Assembly (NCBI RefSeq): GCF_014646635.1
Contig: NZ_BMNQ01000031.1
Location: forward strand, 1-40,552
Reading direction: 5' to 3'
DNA length: 40,552 nt
Source of the DNA: Lentibacillus kapialis
GTDB taxonomy: Bacteria; Bacillota; Bacilli; Bacillales; Amphibacillaceae
The notes under the pieces are model-generated. The model saw nothing but the letters and a program-made list of their open reading frames with translations. It did not search any database and was not told where the DNA came from. Below, one piece after another: positions 33,244-40,552 of this stretch (position 1 is the first letter of the stretch; each line of letters begins with the position of its first letter). The translations under genes and the position numbers were made by a program.

Positions 33244-34064
33244 TGAAACGGAAAAAATGGCTGATGTCGATTACCGGGTTATTGATTGTTATTGGTTTCT
33301 TATTCCCTATCTACTGGATGCTTGCTTCATCTGTGAAACCATCTTCCGAAATTTTTGGTGATCCATCACTTTTTCCTAGGGAAATGACATTTGAAGCTTA
33401 TTCCAATATATTTGCACAAAGTGAGGTCAAAATACTCAACAATATTCTCAACAGTTTTATAATCAGTTTTGGCGCAATGATTGGCTCGGTGTGTTTAGCT
33501 GCTCCCGCGGCCTATGCCATTGCCAGGAAAAATCTGAAAGGGATCACCCTATTTTTGTTGTTTATATTAATTGTTCAAATGTTTCCAAGTAATATGCTTG
33601 CATTACCGCTTTACTCGATGTTCGCGAGTATCGGGCTATTGAATACTTATATAGGTGTCATCATCGCCAATATGACATTGTCTCTCCCATTTGTGATTCT
33701 GATTATGAGAACTTACTTTTTAACAATCCCTACAGCACTTGAGGAAGCCGCTATCATTGACGGCTGTTCCAAATGGGGTGCCTTCTTTCGTGTCATATTA
33801 CCGCTTGCAAGACCAGGAATTATGACTTGTGCAGCCTTTAGTTTTCTATTGGCGTGGGGAGAATTTTTATATTCGTTAACCATGCTTACCAATAATGAAA
33901 AATGGCCGATTACCGTAGCAATGCGACAATTTGTTGGACAATTTGGAACAAATTGGGGAGAGTTAATGGCATTATCTGCCGTATCAACCCTTCCCATTAT
34001 CATTATATTTATTTTTACACAGCGTTATATTGTAAGCGGGATTGCAGATGGTTCAACTAAATAA
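33243..34064 (+). CDS. ABC transporter permease, MalG/UgpE type
   Basis: The 273-residue second CUT1 permease has six helices, FPIYWMLASSVKPSSEIF near the start and the EAA loop EEAAIIDGCSKWGAFFRVIL followed by PLARPG. It pairs with the preceding permease. As in many Bacilli, the importer probably borrows a general ATPase such as MsmX encoded elsewhere. The start overlaps the previous stop by one base, with GGAGGAGG upstream. Confidence 0.92.
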   Translation: MKRKKWLMSITGLLIVIGFLFPIYWMLASSVKPSSEIFGDPSLFPREMTFEAYSNIFAQSEVKILNNILNSFIISFGAMIGSVCLAAPAAYAIARKNLKGITLFLLFILIVQMFPSNMLALPLYSMFASIGLLNTYIGVIIANMTLSLPFVILIMRTYFLTIPTALEEAAIIDGCSKWGAFFRVILPLARPGIMTCAAFSFLLAWGEFLYSLTMLTNNEKWPITVAMRQFVGQFGTNWGELMALSAVSTLPIIIIFIFTQRYIVSGIADGSTK

Positions 34065-34094
34065 AAGATGCTGTATAACTGAAAGGGGAATATT

Positions 34095-34862
34095 GTGACA
34101 AAATACAAGGTACCAGCACTAGAAAAAGCCATTACTATCTTGGACTTCATTGCATCACACAATGGAAAATATTCGATCACAGACATTCATAAGGAATTGG
34201 ATATTTCCAAAACAACTGTTTTTTCGACTTTAAAAGTGCTTGAATATCACGACATGGTCAAAAAGAATGAAAAAGGACAATATAAAATTGGGGTGAAGTT
34301 ATATGAATTGGGGATGTCTTACATCTCTGAAGTGGATATGGTGAAAATCGCACGTCCGCACCTTCAAAGATTGATGGAAGGTACAGGATATACCGTCCAT
34401 TTAGGTGTGATTGACGAAGGAGAATTGCTGTATGTGGATAAGGTGGAGCCAAATTCTTTTATCCGCTTTTCCACCTTTCCTGGACTACGCTCGGATTTTC
34501 ATATTACGAGCCTTGGTAAGGTTATAGCAGCCTACCTTGATGAAGAAGAGCTAGACAATTTGTTAGCCAATAAAGAACTCACAAAACATACATCGAGCAC
34601 CATAAGGGATCAGAGTGAGCTGAGGCTTATTCTGAATGATATTCGGAAAAAGGGGTTCGCAATTGAAGATGAGGAAGAAGAAATTGGTGTCAGGTGCATC
34701 GGTGTTCCGGTTTTTAATGGGGAAAATGTCGTTGCATCCATTAGTATTGTTGGTCACACATCAATGCTCGATTTTAATCATGCTGATGAACTAATCAACC
34801 GGTTACAACAGACAGCGCAACATGTTTCAAAAGAATTGGGTGCTGTTAATGTTTCATTATAA
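34095..34862 (+). CDS. IclR-family transcriptional regulator
   Basis: The 255-residue regulator has an N-terminal winged helix (ALEKAITILDFIASHNGKYS, then DISKTTVFSTLKVLEYHDMV). The effector domain carries YELGMSYISEVDMVKIARPHL, ITSLGKVIAAYL and GVRCIGVPVFNGENVVASI. It is embedded between the ABC permeases and the enzyme genes, all in one direction, so it probably regulates its own operon. The ATTCTGTAT direct repeats at 30061-30088 are a candidate site. It starts at GTG 34095 with AAAGGGG upstream. It is not a close copy of the IclR protein at 21555. Confidence 0.9.
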   Translation: MTKYKVPALEKAITILDFIASHNGKYSITDIHKELDISKTTVFSTLKVLEYHDMVKKNEKGQYKIGVKLYELGMSYISEVDMVKIARPHLQRLMEGTGYTVHLGVIDEGELLYVDKVEPNSFIRFSTFPGLRSDFHITSLGKVIAAYLDEEELDNLLANKELTKHTSSTIRDQSELRLILNDIRKKGFAIEDEEEEIGVRCIGVPVFNGENVVASISIVGHTSMLDFNHADELINRLQQTAQHVSKELGAVNVSL

Positions 34863-34879
34863 TTTGGGAGGTTTTATAA

Positions 34880-36169
34880 ATGGAAAAAACACGTAACGCT
34901 GAATTGTATCAAGAAGCAAATGTATATTCTCCGGGTGGTGTTCATACCTCGATCCGGAATGTAGATCCTCATTTGATTTTTACAAAAGCAGAAGGTGCCT
35001 ATATGGAGGATGTAGAAGGAAACAGATTTATAGACTATCAAGCCGCATTTGGTCCGTTTGTTCTTGGTCATAACTATCCTTTTGTAAATGAGCAGGTCAA
35101 AGAGGCAATCTCAAGAACTGATTTGTTCGGTGTAGGTACAACCGATATGGAAATAGAACTTGCCAAAAAAGTATGTGAACACGTCCCAGCATCTGAACAA
35201 GTACTATTTTGTAACTCTGGTTCTGAGGCAACCTATCATGCGATAAGATTAGCCAGAGCCGTTACTGAAAAAAAGAAGTTGATTAAATTTCAAGGTTGTT
35301 ATCATGGATGGCATGATTATGTAGCCCGTAATATGCTGAGTGACTGGGATAAAATTGGTGAAAGGGATCCTGGCTCAGCAGGAATGATGGATGAAGCGAT
35401 TGATAATACACTGATTTGTACGTTTAATGACCTGGCGGATGTAGAAGAAACATTACAAAAGAATAAGGGGGAAGTTGCAGCTATTATATTGGAACCAATT
35501 CCTCATAATATTGGATGTATATTACCTGAGGATGGATTTTTGCAAGGATTAAAAACGCTTTGTTCAGAATATGGGGCGTTACTGATTTTTGATGAGGTGG
35601 TCACAGGATTTCGTCATAGTATTGGCGGGTTTCAAGAGATTGCGGGTGTCACACCGGATCTTACAACATTAGGAAAGGCGATGGCGAATGGCTATCCAAT
35701 GGCAGCTATCGCGGGGAAGAAAGAATATATGTCCAGGTTTAATACGCAGCCGGGAGGAGATGTATGGTTTGCAGGAACGTACAATGGCCATGCAGTAGGG
35801 ACTGCTGCATCACTGGCAACAATTGAAATGATGGAAAAAGAACCGGTGCATGAACATATCTTCCGGTTAGGGGAAAAAATGCGATCAGGCATTACTGAAA
35901 TTCATGACATGCTTAATATTGATGCATTTGTAGCAGGTTTTGGCTCGGTTTGGACGACGTATTTTATGGATTTCCAACCAAAGAAATATTCAGATCTGGA
36001 ATATAATAATGGTGATTTATATGTACGTTACCGAAAAAAATTATTGGAAAAAGGTATTTTTAAAATGCCTATGAACATGAAACGAAATCATATTAGCTAC
36101 AGTCATACCGATAAGGAAATTGACTTAACCCTTGAAGCCATTGAAGACGTACTGCGTGAATTAATATGA
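34880..36169 (+). CDS. Class III PLP-dependent aminotransferase (GSA-aminomutase-like)
   Basis: The 429-residue protein has the fold-type I signatures of glutamate-1-semialdehyde aminomutase-like class III enzymes: VYSPGGVHTSIR at 15-26, CNSGSEATYHAIRLAR at 111-126, CYHGWHDYV at 140-148, Asp238 in FDEVVTGFR and the PLP lysine Lys266 in TTLGKAMANG. It is unlikely to be HemL, because no haem genes are near and it sits in a sugar-type operon. It may transaminate an amino sugar acid or a keto-sugar derivative. GGGAGG precedes ATG 34880. It lies 18 bases after the IclR gene. Confidence 0.87.
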   Translation: MEKTRNAELYQEANVYSPGGVHTSIRNVDPHLIFTKAEGAYMEDVEGNRFIDYQAAFGPFVLGHNYPFVNEQVKEAISRTDLFGVGTTDMEIELAKKVCEHVPASEQVLFCNSGSEATYHAIRLARAVTEKKKLIKFQGCYHGWHDYVARNMLSDWDKIGERDPGSAGMMDEAIDNTLICTFNDLADVEETLQKNKGEVAAIILEPIPHNIGCILPEDGFLQGLKTLCSEYGALLIFDEVVTGFRHSIGGFQEIAGVTPDLTTLGKAMANGYPMAAIAGKKEYMSRFNTQPGGDVWFAGTYNGHAVGTAASLATIEMMEKEPVHEHIFRLGEKMRSGITEIHDMLNIDAFVAGFGSVWTTYFMDFQPKKYSDLEYNNGDLYVRYRKKLLEKGIFKMPMNMKRNHISYSHTDKEIDLTLEAIEDVLRELI

Positions 36170-36185
36170 AGGGGTGGAGGTATAT

Positions 36186-37340
36186 ATGAAAATTACGGAT
36201 GTCAAAACATATATAGCGGGAAATAATTGGAAAAATTGGGTGTTTACACAGGTTGAAACTGATGAAGGCATAACTGGACTAGGGGAAGCAACATTGAACG
36301 GGTTCGCCAAAACGACCGAAGCAGGTGTCCATGATTTGAAAAGGCTGGTGATCGGAAAAGACCCTTTTGATGTGGAACACCTTTCTTTAAGTATGTTCCG
36401 TAATTATTACTCTGACGGTGGACAGATTCAGGGTGCTGCGCTTTCCGGGATTGAGTACGGGTGCTGGGACATTATGGGGAAGGCATTAGGCGTTCCGGTC
36501 TACAAATTGCTCGGAGGAAAGGCTCAGCCCAAGCTTCGTGCCTATGCAAATGGCTGGTATCGTTCAGCCCGGACACCGGAAAATTTTTATAAAAATGCTA
36601 AACAGACTGTTGAGAAGGGTTATACGGCTTTGAAATTCGACCCTTTTGGCTCAGCTTGGAGGGTAGTTGATCGTCCGGATTTCTATTATGCTATTGAAAA
36701 TATTGCTGCTGTCAGGGATGCCGTAGGAGAAGAAGTTGATATTTTAATAGAGGGCCACAACCGGTTCAGTGTTCATACAGCCTTGCAATTTGCTGAGGCA
36801 ATGAGGCCGTATAGCCCTACCTGGTTTGAAGCGCCCGTTCCACCGCAAAAGATTTCTTCGATGGTGGAGGTTGCTAAGCGCAGTCCTGTACCGATCGCTT
36901 GCGGGGAAGATTACTATTGCCGGGAACAATTCTCGGAACTTTTGGCATATAACGCCGTTCATATTATTCAGCTGGAACCTCAGTATTTGGGAATAACGGC
37001 TGCGAAACAAATCGCTGCCATGACCCATGCCCATAACGGTGTGATTGCTCCGCATAGTGCGCAAGGACCACTTTGTTCTCTGGTATGCGCTCATTTGAAT
37101 ACAGCTACACCAAACTTCTATCTTCACGAAGTATTTGATGATTTCAATGTAGACTGGACACGTCAACTTTTGAATAATCCCATAAAGGTAGAAGATGGGT
37201 ATATAACTGTCAATGAAGAGCCGGGATGGGGAGCAGAATTAAACCTTGATGTTGTTGAAGCCCATCCATATAACCCTAATAATTTCCTTCCTCTGTTCTC
37301 AGATGGCTGGGAAAAACGGCAATCGGTAGAAATGGATTGA
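36186..37340 (+). CDS. Enolase-superfamily sugar-acid dehydratase (galactonate dehydratase-like)
   Basis: This 384-residue mandelate-racemase-type enzyme has ALKFDPFG at 148-155, metal ligands near Glu189 (with His191 in EGHNRF), Glu215 (FEAP) and Glu241 (CGED), and general-acid His290 in APHSAQGP. That pattern is shared with D-galactonate dehydratase DgoD and related acid-sugar dehydratases. The first metal position is Glu in IEGH, where many relatives have Asp. ATG 36186 is used because GGAGG directly precedes it; an in-frame GTG four codons upstream overlaps that site. It probably converts an aldonic acid to a 2-keto-3-deoxy acid. Exact sugar unknown. Confidence 0.87.
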   Translation: MKITDVKTYIAGNNWKNWVFTQVETDEGITGLGEATLNGFAKTTEAGVHDLKRLVIGKDPFDVEHLSLSMFRNYYSDGGQIQGAALSGIEYGCWDIMGKALGVPVYKLLGGKAQPKLRAYANGWYRSARTPENFYKNAKQTVEKGYTALKFDPFGSAWRVVDRPDFYYAIENIAAVRDAVGEEVDILIEGHNRFSVHTALQFAEAMRPYSPTWFEAPVPPQKISSMVEVAKRSPVPIACGEDYYCREQFSELLAYNAVHIIQLEPQYLGITAAKQIAAMTHAHNGVIAPHSAQGPLCSLVCAHLNTATPNFYLHEVFDDFNVDWTRQLLNNPIKVEDGYITVNEEPGWGAELNLDVVEAHPYNPNNFLPLFSDGWEKRQSVEMD

Positions 37341-37362
37341 ATGAATATTGGGAGGAAGAGAC

Positions 37363-38460
37363 ATGGATAAATTACGTATCGGTATAGCAGGAATCAGCCG
37401 GGGCAGTCAATTTTATAAAGAATTCAGCAGAATAGAGGGTGTCGAAGTAACGGCTGTAATGGACCCTGACGAACAGGCGGTTGAAAAATTCCGCCGCCAA
37501 TATTCTATTGATCATGGTTTCACTGAATATGAGGATCTGCTGAATGCGACTATTGATGCCGTTGTTATTGCTTCTCCGCTAAGGTTCCACGTTCAACAGG
37601 CTGTTGCTGCACTAAAGCAGGATATTCATGTTTTGTCGGAAGTAACGGCTGCAACTTCGACTGAGGATTGTAAAACGTTGTTTGATGCGGTTAAGCAGAG
37701 TAAAGCCCAATATATGATGGGAGAAAACTATTGCTATATCCGCGAAAATATTGCCATTCAAAATATGGCGCAATCCGGGGTTTTTGGCGAGCTTTATTTC
37801 GCTGAAGGAGAGTATCTGCATGATGTGAAGTATCTGCATTACGATGAGCACGGAAGACCGACTTGGCGCAGAACAGAAACAATGGGCAGAAGGGGATGCA
37901 CATATGGCACCCATAGTCTTGGCCCGCCATTGGAATGGTTTGGGGAACGTGTTAAATATGTAAATTGTGTTGGACCGGGTTCACATACTGCTCCGGCGTA
38001 TGAGAATGATGATACGACTTTGATGTTATGCAGAACCGAAAGTGGTGCTTTGATTAATGTAAGGGTCGATATGGTTTCAAACCGCCCCCATAACATGGGG
38101 TACTATTCCTTGCAAGGAACAAAAGGATGTTATGAAGCCCCGAGAGTACCAGGGGGCAAACATCGACTATGGTTAAAAGACTACGGCTTATCAAGTGAGA
38201 AATGGATGGATCTGTCGGATGTATATGAAGATTTTCTTCCTATAGATTTGATCGAAATGCCTGTAGAACGAACAAATGCGAATCATTGGGGTTCTGACTA
38301 CTTTATGGTGAATGATTTCGTGAACTGTCTGCGTACAGATAAACCTGTAAGCATTGATATTTACAGAGCATTGGAATTGACGCTGCCAGGACTATATTCG
38401 GAAAAATCGATCGTTGCTGGTGGCAGCCCCGTGGAAGTTCCGGACGTTCGCCAATGGTAA
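37363..38460 (+). CDS. Gfo/Idh/MocA-family protein lacking the EKP lysine
   Basis: The 365-residue protein has an N-terminal Rossmann region (LRIGIAGISRGSQFYKEF, 4-21) with VVIASPLRFHVQQA at 67-80 and a C-terminal alpha/beta domain. In the family the motif EKP supplies a catalytic lysine. Here the corresponding segment is LSEVTAATS (91-99), so Glu93 is followed by Val. It could still be an oxidoreductase with different chemistry, or a non-redox relative such as a hydrolase or epimerase. ATG 37363 is preferred to TTG 37348 because GGAGGAAG lies before it. It sits 22 bases after the dehydratase gene. Confidence 0.85.
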   Translation: MDKLRIGIAGISRGSQFYKEFSRIEGVEVTAVMDPDEQAVEKFRRQYSIDHGFTEYEDLLNATIDAVVIASPLRFHVQQAVAALKQDIHVLSEVTAATSTEDCKTLFDAVKQSKAQYMMGENYCYIRENIAIQNMAQSGVFGELYFAEGEYLHDVKYLHYDEHGRPTWRRTETMGRRGCTYGTHSLGPPLEWFGERVKYVNCVGPGSHTAPAYENDDTTLMLCRTESGALINVRVDMVSNRPHNMGYYSLQGTKGCYEAPRVPGGKHRLWLKDYGLSSEKWMDLSDVYEDFLPIDLIEMPVERTNANHWGSDYFMVNDFVNCLRTDKPVSIDIYRALELTLPGLYSEKSIVAGGSPVEVPDVRQW

Positions 38461-38484
38461 ATATCATGAATTGGAGGAACACAT

Positions 38485-39669
38485 GTGAAGAATCTATTTC
38501 GGCAAGTTGATATAGATCGTGTTATACGTGATACGACTGAACTGATCGATATTCACGATACCGCTGGAGATACGGTTGAAATTACTGCTCTTTATGAAAC
38601 GTTATTGAAGCAAGCGGGCTTTTCTGTCGAACGATATGAATGGATCCCAAATAACCCTACCTTAGTAGGACGCTATCGGGGCCATACCAATACGGAAGGG
38701 AAAACGCTTTTGTTTAATGGGCACATGGATGTTATTCCACTGGAACATAAACCGCCGCTGGTAAAGGACGTGAAAATATATGGTCGCGGTGCATGTGATA
38801 TGAAAGGTTCCCTGGCAAGTATATTGGAAGTGGGAAGGATTTTGAAAACAACTCAATCAAAGATAGATGGCGAGATTGTTGTCATCGCAAACAGTATGCA
38901 TGAAAGCCCCGGGGGGCGTGGAGAAGATCTCATTAAGTTAGCAGAAAGCGCAAAAGTGAAAGCGGATGCGGCAATTGTCATGGAAGGTGCTACGTACGAT
39001 TGTACAATTGCCCAGCTAGGCTCCGCTACGTTTCACATAACGATTGAAAGAGAAGGGCAGCCGAGTCATCAATTGTATACATCAAGTGATGAACCACATC
39101 CCATAACAGTGCTTAGTGACGTCATCAAGGCTTTGGATCAAGACAATGAGAAATTGAAGGAAATAACAATTGAGGACATTGGACATGGGAGCTATTTTAT
39201 CGGTAACGTTCAAAGTGGTGCTTTCTATAACCAAATGCCCCAACACGCCACTTTAGAAGGCGTTCGGCGATACGGGCCAGAGGAATCATTTGACGACGTG
39301 AAGCAGCAAATGATGCATGTATTAAATCATATTGCAGCAGAGCATGGTGTGGATATTTCTCTGGATATGAAAAAAGTAAGAGACGGTTATCGGATACAAA
39401 AAAATGAATTGGCAATTACCAGTCTCCAACAGGCTGTTAAAAAGGTAAGAGGAATTGACCTGCCTCCCGTTGGAAAAAAGCTGGTGACAGATGCAGGGAT
39501 TTTTGCGAAAGATATGGAAATACCGACTGTTTGTTATGGGCCAGATCAACGTAAAGCACATAGTGAAGTGGAATATGTTGAGATAAGCGAATTGGAAAAA
39601 TCCATCCAGGTGTATCTGCAGTTTATTCACGAATATTTAGGTATTAAAAGTGGGATTGCATCTGGATGA
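38485..39669 (+). CDS. M20-family ArgE/DapE-type deacylase or peptidase
   Basis: The 394-residue enzyme has the M20 metal site: His80 and Asp82 in FNGHMDV, Asp105 in GRGACDMKG and Glu140 in SMHESPGGRG. The usual catalytic pair is Glu-Glu; here it is preceded by His (HE), which is a small deviation. A lid domain follows, starting at about GSATFHITIEREGQPSH. Such enzymes remove acyl groups from N-acyl amino acids or open related amides. In this sugar-type operon it could deacylate an N-acetylated amino sugar acid (inference). It starts at GTG 38485 with GGAGG upstream; a nearby ATG is followed at once by a stop. Confidence 0.86.
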   Translation: MKNLFRQVDIDRVIRDTTELIDIHDTAGDTVEITALYETLLKQAGFSVERYEWIPNNPTLVGRYRGHTNTEGKTLLFNGHMDVIPLEHKPPLVKDVKIYGRGACDMKGSLASILEVGRILKTTQSKIDGEIVVIANSMHESPGGRGEDLIKLAESAKVKADAAIVMEGATYDCTIAQLGSATFHITIEREGQPSHQLYTSSDEPHPITVLSDVIKALDQDNEKLKEITIEDIGHGSYFIGNVQSGAFYNQMPQHATLEGVRRYGPEESFDDVKQQMMHVLNHIAAEHGVDISLDMKKVRDGYRIQKNELAITSLQQAVKKVRGIDLPPVGKKLVTDAGIFAKDMEIPTVCYGPDQRKAHSEVEYVEISELEKSIQVYLQFIHEYLGIKSGIASG

Positions 39670-39684
39670 TAAGGAGAGGTCTTG

Positions 39685-40431
39685 ATGCGGGTACTTGTTA
39701 CGGGAGCAGCAAGCGGAATTGGAAAAGGGATTGCTGAAAGGTTTTTATCAGAAGGGTTCAAGGTCGTTTTACTGGATAAAAATGAATCGCAACTAGCGGA
39801 GACAGTGCAACAAGCAAGTAAACTGAACGGAACTGCTGAATCGATTATTTGCGACTTAGGGGATGAAAACGACGTAAAATCTGCAGCAGATTCTGCGTGG
39901 AATTGCTGGGACGGACTTGATATATTAGTCAACAATGCTGGATTAGCCGTTCGTGAGGGTTTTGTAGATATCCCGATAGCAAACTGGGACCAAATTCTAA
40001 ACGTCAATTTAAAAGGTACATTTATGTTAAGCCAGGCCATCGCAAAACGAATGATAAAAGAAAAGATTGCGGGGTCTATCGTCAATATGTCATCTAAAAA
40101 TGGTTTATCAGGCAGTTCAAAGCTCGCACATTATAATACTTCCAAAGCAGGGATCAACCTTCTCACACAATCAATGGCAGTTGAGCTAGCAGAATATCAT
40201 ATACGTGTTAACGCCGTTGCACCAGGGTTTATTAAAACGCCGCTCGATCGTAAATTAAAGCAGAAAGAAAACGGTTTGACCCTCACTGAAAAAACACCAA
40301 TGAATCGGATGGGAACTGTTCAGGAAGTTGCCAATGGCGTGTTTTTCTTAGCATCAAACGAAGCGTCCTATATTACAGGAACAACATTAGTGATTGACGG
40401 AGGACATCTTGCTAATGCAAGCGAATTTTAG
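39685..40431 (+). CDS. Short-chain dehydrogenase/reductase
   Basis: The 248-residue classical SDR has TGAASGIG at 6-13 for NAD(P) binding, CDLGD near 56-60, NNAG at 83-86, Ser137, Tyr150 and Lys154 as the catalytic set, and the closing ITGTTLVIDGG. ATG 39685 is used, with GGAGAGG upstream; an adjacent in-frame TTG is possible. It probably oxidises a hydroxyl of the sugar-acid intermediate made by this operon. It is the last gene of the cluster and lies 15 bases after the M20 gene. Confidence 0.9.
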   Translation: MRVLVTGAASGIGKGIAERFLSEGFKVVLLDKNESQLAETVQQASKLNGTAESIICDLGDENDVKSAADSAWNCWDGLDILVNNAGLAVREGFVDIPIANWDQILNVNLKGTFMLSQAIAKRMIKEKIAGSIVNMSSKNGLSGSSKLAHYNTSKAGINLLTQSMAVELAEYHIRVNAVAPGFIKTPLDRKLKQKENGLTLTEKTPMNRMGTVQEVANGVFFLASNEASYITGTTLVIDGGHLANASEF

Positions 40432-40440
40432 ATGACGTAA

Positions 40441-40552
40441 AATAGTTTGTGTAGATTCTTTGAGACAAAAAAAGAGGTAGGGTATCCTCAAAATTGGACA
40501 GAAAAAAAGAGAGGAGAAACCCTACCATGTCTCAAAGTATATCGAAAGATAG
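40441..40552 (+). mobile_element. Probable left end of an insertion sequence with transposase start
   Basis: After the SDR gene an apparent element end (TTTGTGTAGATTCTTTGAGAC, about 40447) is followed by AGAGAGGAG and an ATG at 40527 that opens a reading frame beginning MSQSISKD, cut by the window edge. Inverted arms CTTTGAGACA (40458-40467) with TGTCTCAAAG (40528-40537), and GGTAGGGT (40476-40483) with ACCCTACC (40519-40526), fold across the start codon. This is a known protective layout in insertion sequences. The family is not established; IS256-like is a guess. Confidence 0.45.

Noticed and set aside
34880-36169. HemL (glutamate-1-semialdehyde aminomutase) for haem synthesis
   Set aside because: The fold matches, but the gene is embedded in an inducible-looking sugar operon with no haem genes.
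1-40552. CRISPR arrays, tRNA or rRNA genes, prophage or defence genes, biosynthetic gene clusters
   Set aside because: No regularly spaced repeats, no cloverleaf or rRNA-like sequence, and no phage, nuclease or assembly-line enzyme motifs were seen.

Overview
The window looks like chromosome from a low-GC Gram-positive of the Bacillaceae, probably a Virgibacillus/Oceanobacillus/Lentibacillus-like genus. This is inferred from AT-rich composition, strong AGGAGG ribosome-binding sites, many TTG and GTG starts, sigma-A promoters, a CcpA-type cre candidate, ABC importer genes without their own ATPase, and a dispersed 'GCCTGTCACTTCC' repeat that I recall from such genomes. No rRNA, tRNA, CRISPR array, prophage or defence system was found. 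Nearly all of the DNA is accessory catabolism, arranged as self-contained uptake-plus-degradation modules separated by decayed genes and insertion-sequence debris.

Region 1 (1-11.7 kb) is an acid-sugar module. It holds a stranded C-terminus of a UxaA-type dehydratase, then an operon of a split UxaA-family dehydratase (SAF subunit plus catalytic subunit), two fumarylacetoacetate-hydrolase-fold enzymes, a tagaturonate-reductase-like enzyme and a zinc dehydrogenase of the L-galactonate dehydrogenase type. A PrpR-N/AAA+/Fis-HTH regulator follows, then kdgT-like permease, four-carbon acid sugar kinase (DUF1537) and PdxA2-type dehydrogenase. A shared inverted repeat TGTTG-N7-CAACA lies in front of the regulator and in front of the permease operon.

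Region 2 (11.7-21.2 kb) concerns peptides and amides. A minus-strand pair (M20 amidohydrolase and YfcC-type transporter) is divergent from a dipeptide-epimerase-like enolase-superfamily enzyme. Next come pseudogenes of an M20 carbamoylase and of a GntR/UTRA regulator, a GltS-like symporter, a YtcJ-type amidohydrolase and an intact GntR/UTRA regulator paralogous to the pseudogene.

Region 3 (21.5-28.4 kb) encodes an IclR regulator, a cupin, a three-part TRAP transporter and three acyl-CoA enzymes (CitE-like lyase, MaoC hydratase, family III CoA-transferase). Their combination fits activation, hydration and cleavage of a C5 dicarboxylate such as itaconate or mesaconate.

Region 4 (28.4-30.1 kb) is a gene graveyard containing an AtoE-type transporter fragment and an IS4-type transposase C-terminus.

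Region 5 (30.1-40.4 kb) is a ten-gene, one-direction cluster behind a near-consensus promoter: UlaG-like metallo-lactonase, ABC sugar-type importer (no ATPase), IclR regulator, class III aminotransferase, galactonate-dehydratase-like enolase enzyme, Gfo/Idh/MocA protein, M20 deacylase and SDR dehydrogenase. It looks like an uncharacterised pathway for a modified (possibly amino or acylated) sugar or sugar acid. The window ends in the first bases of what appears to be an insertion sequence.
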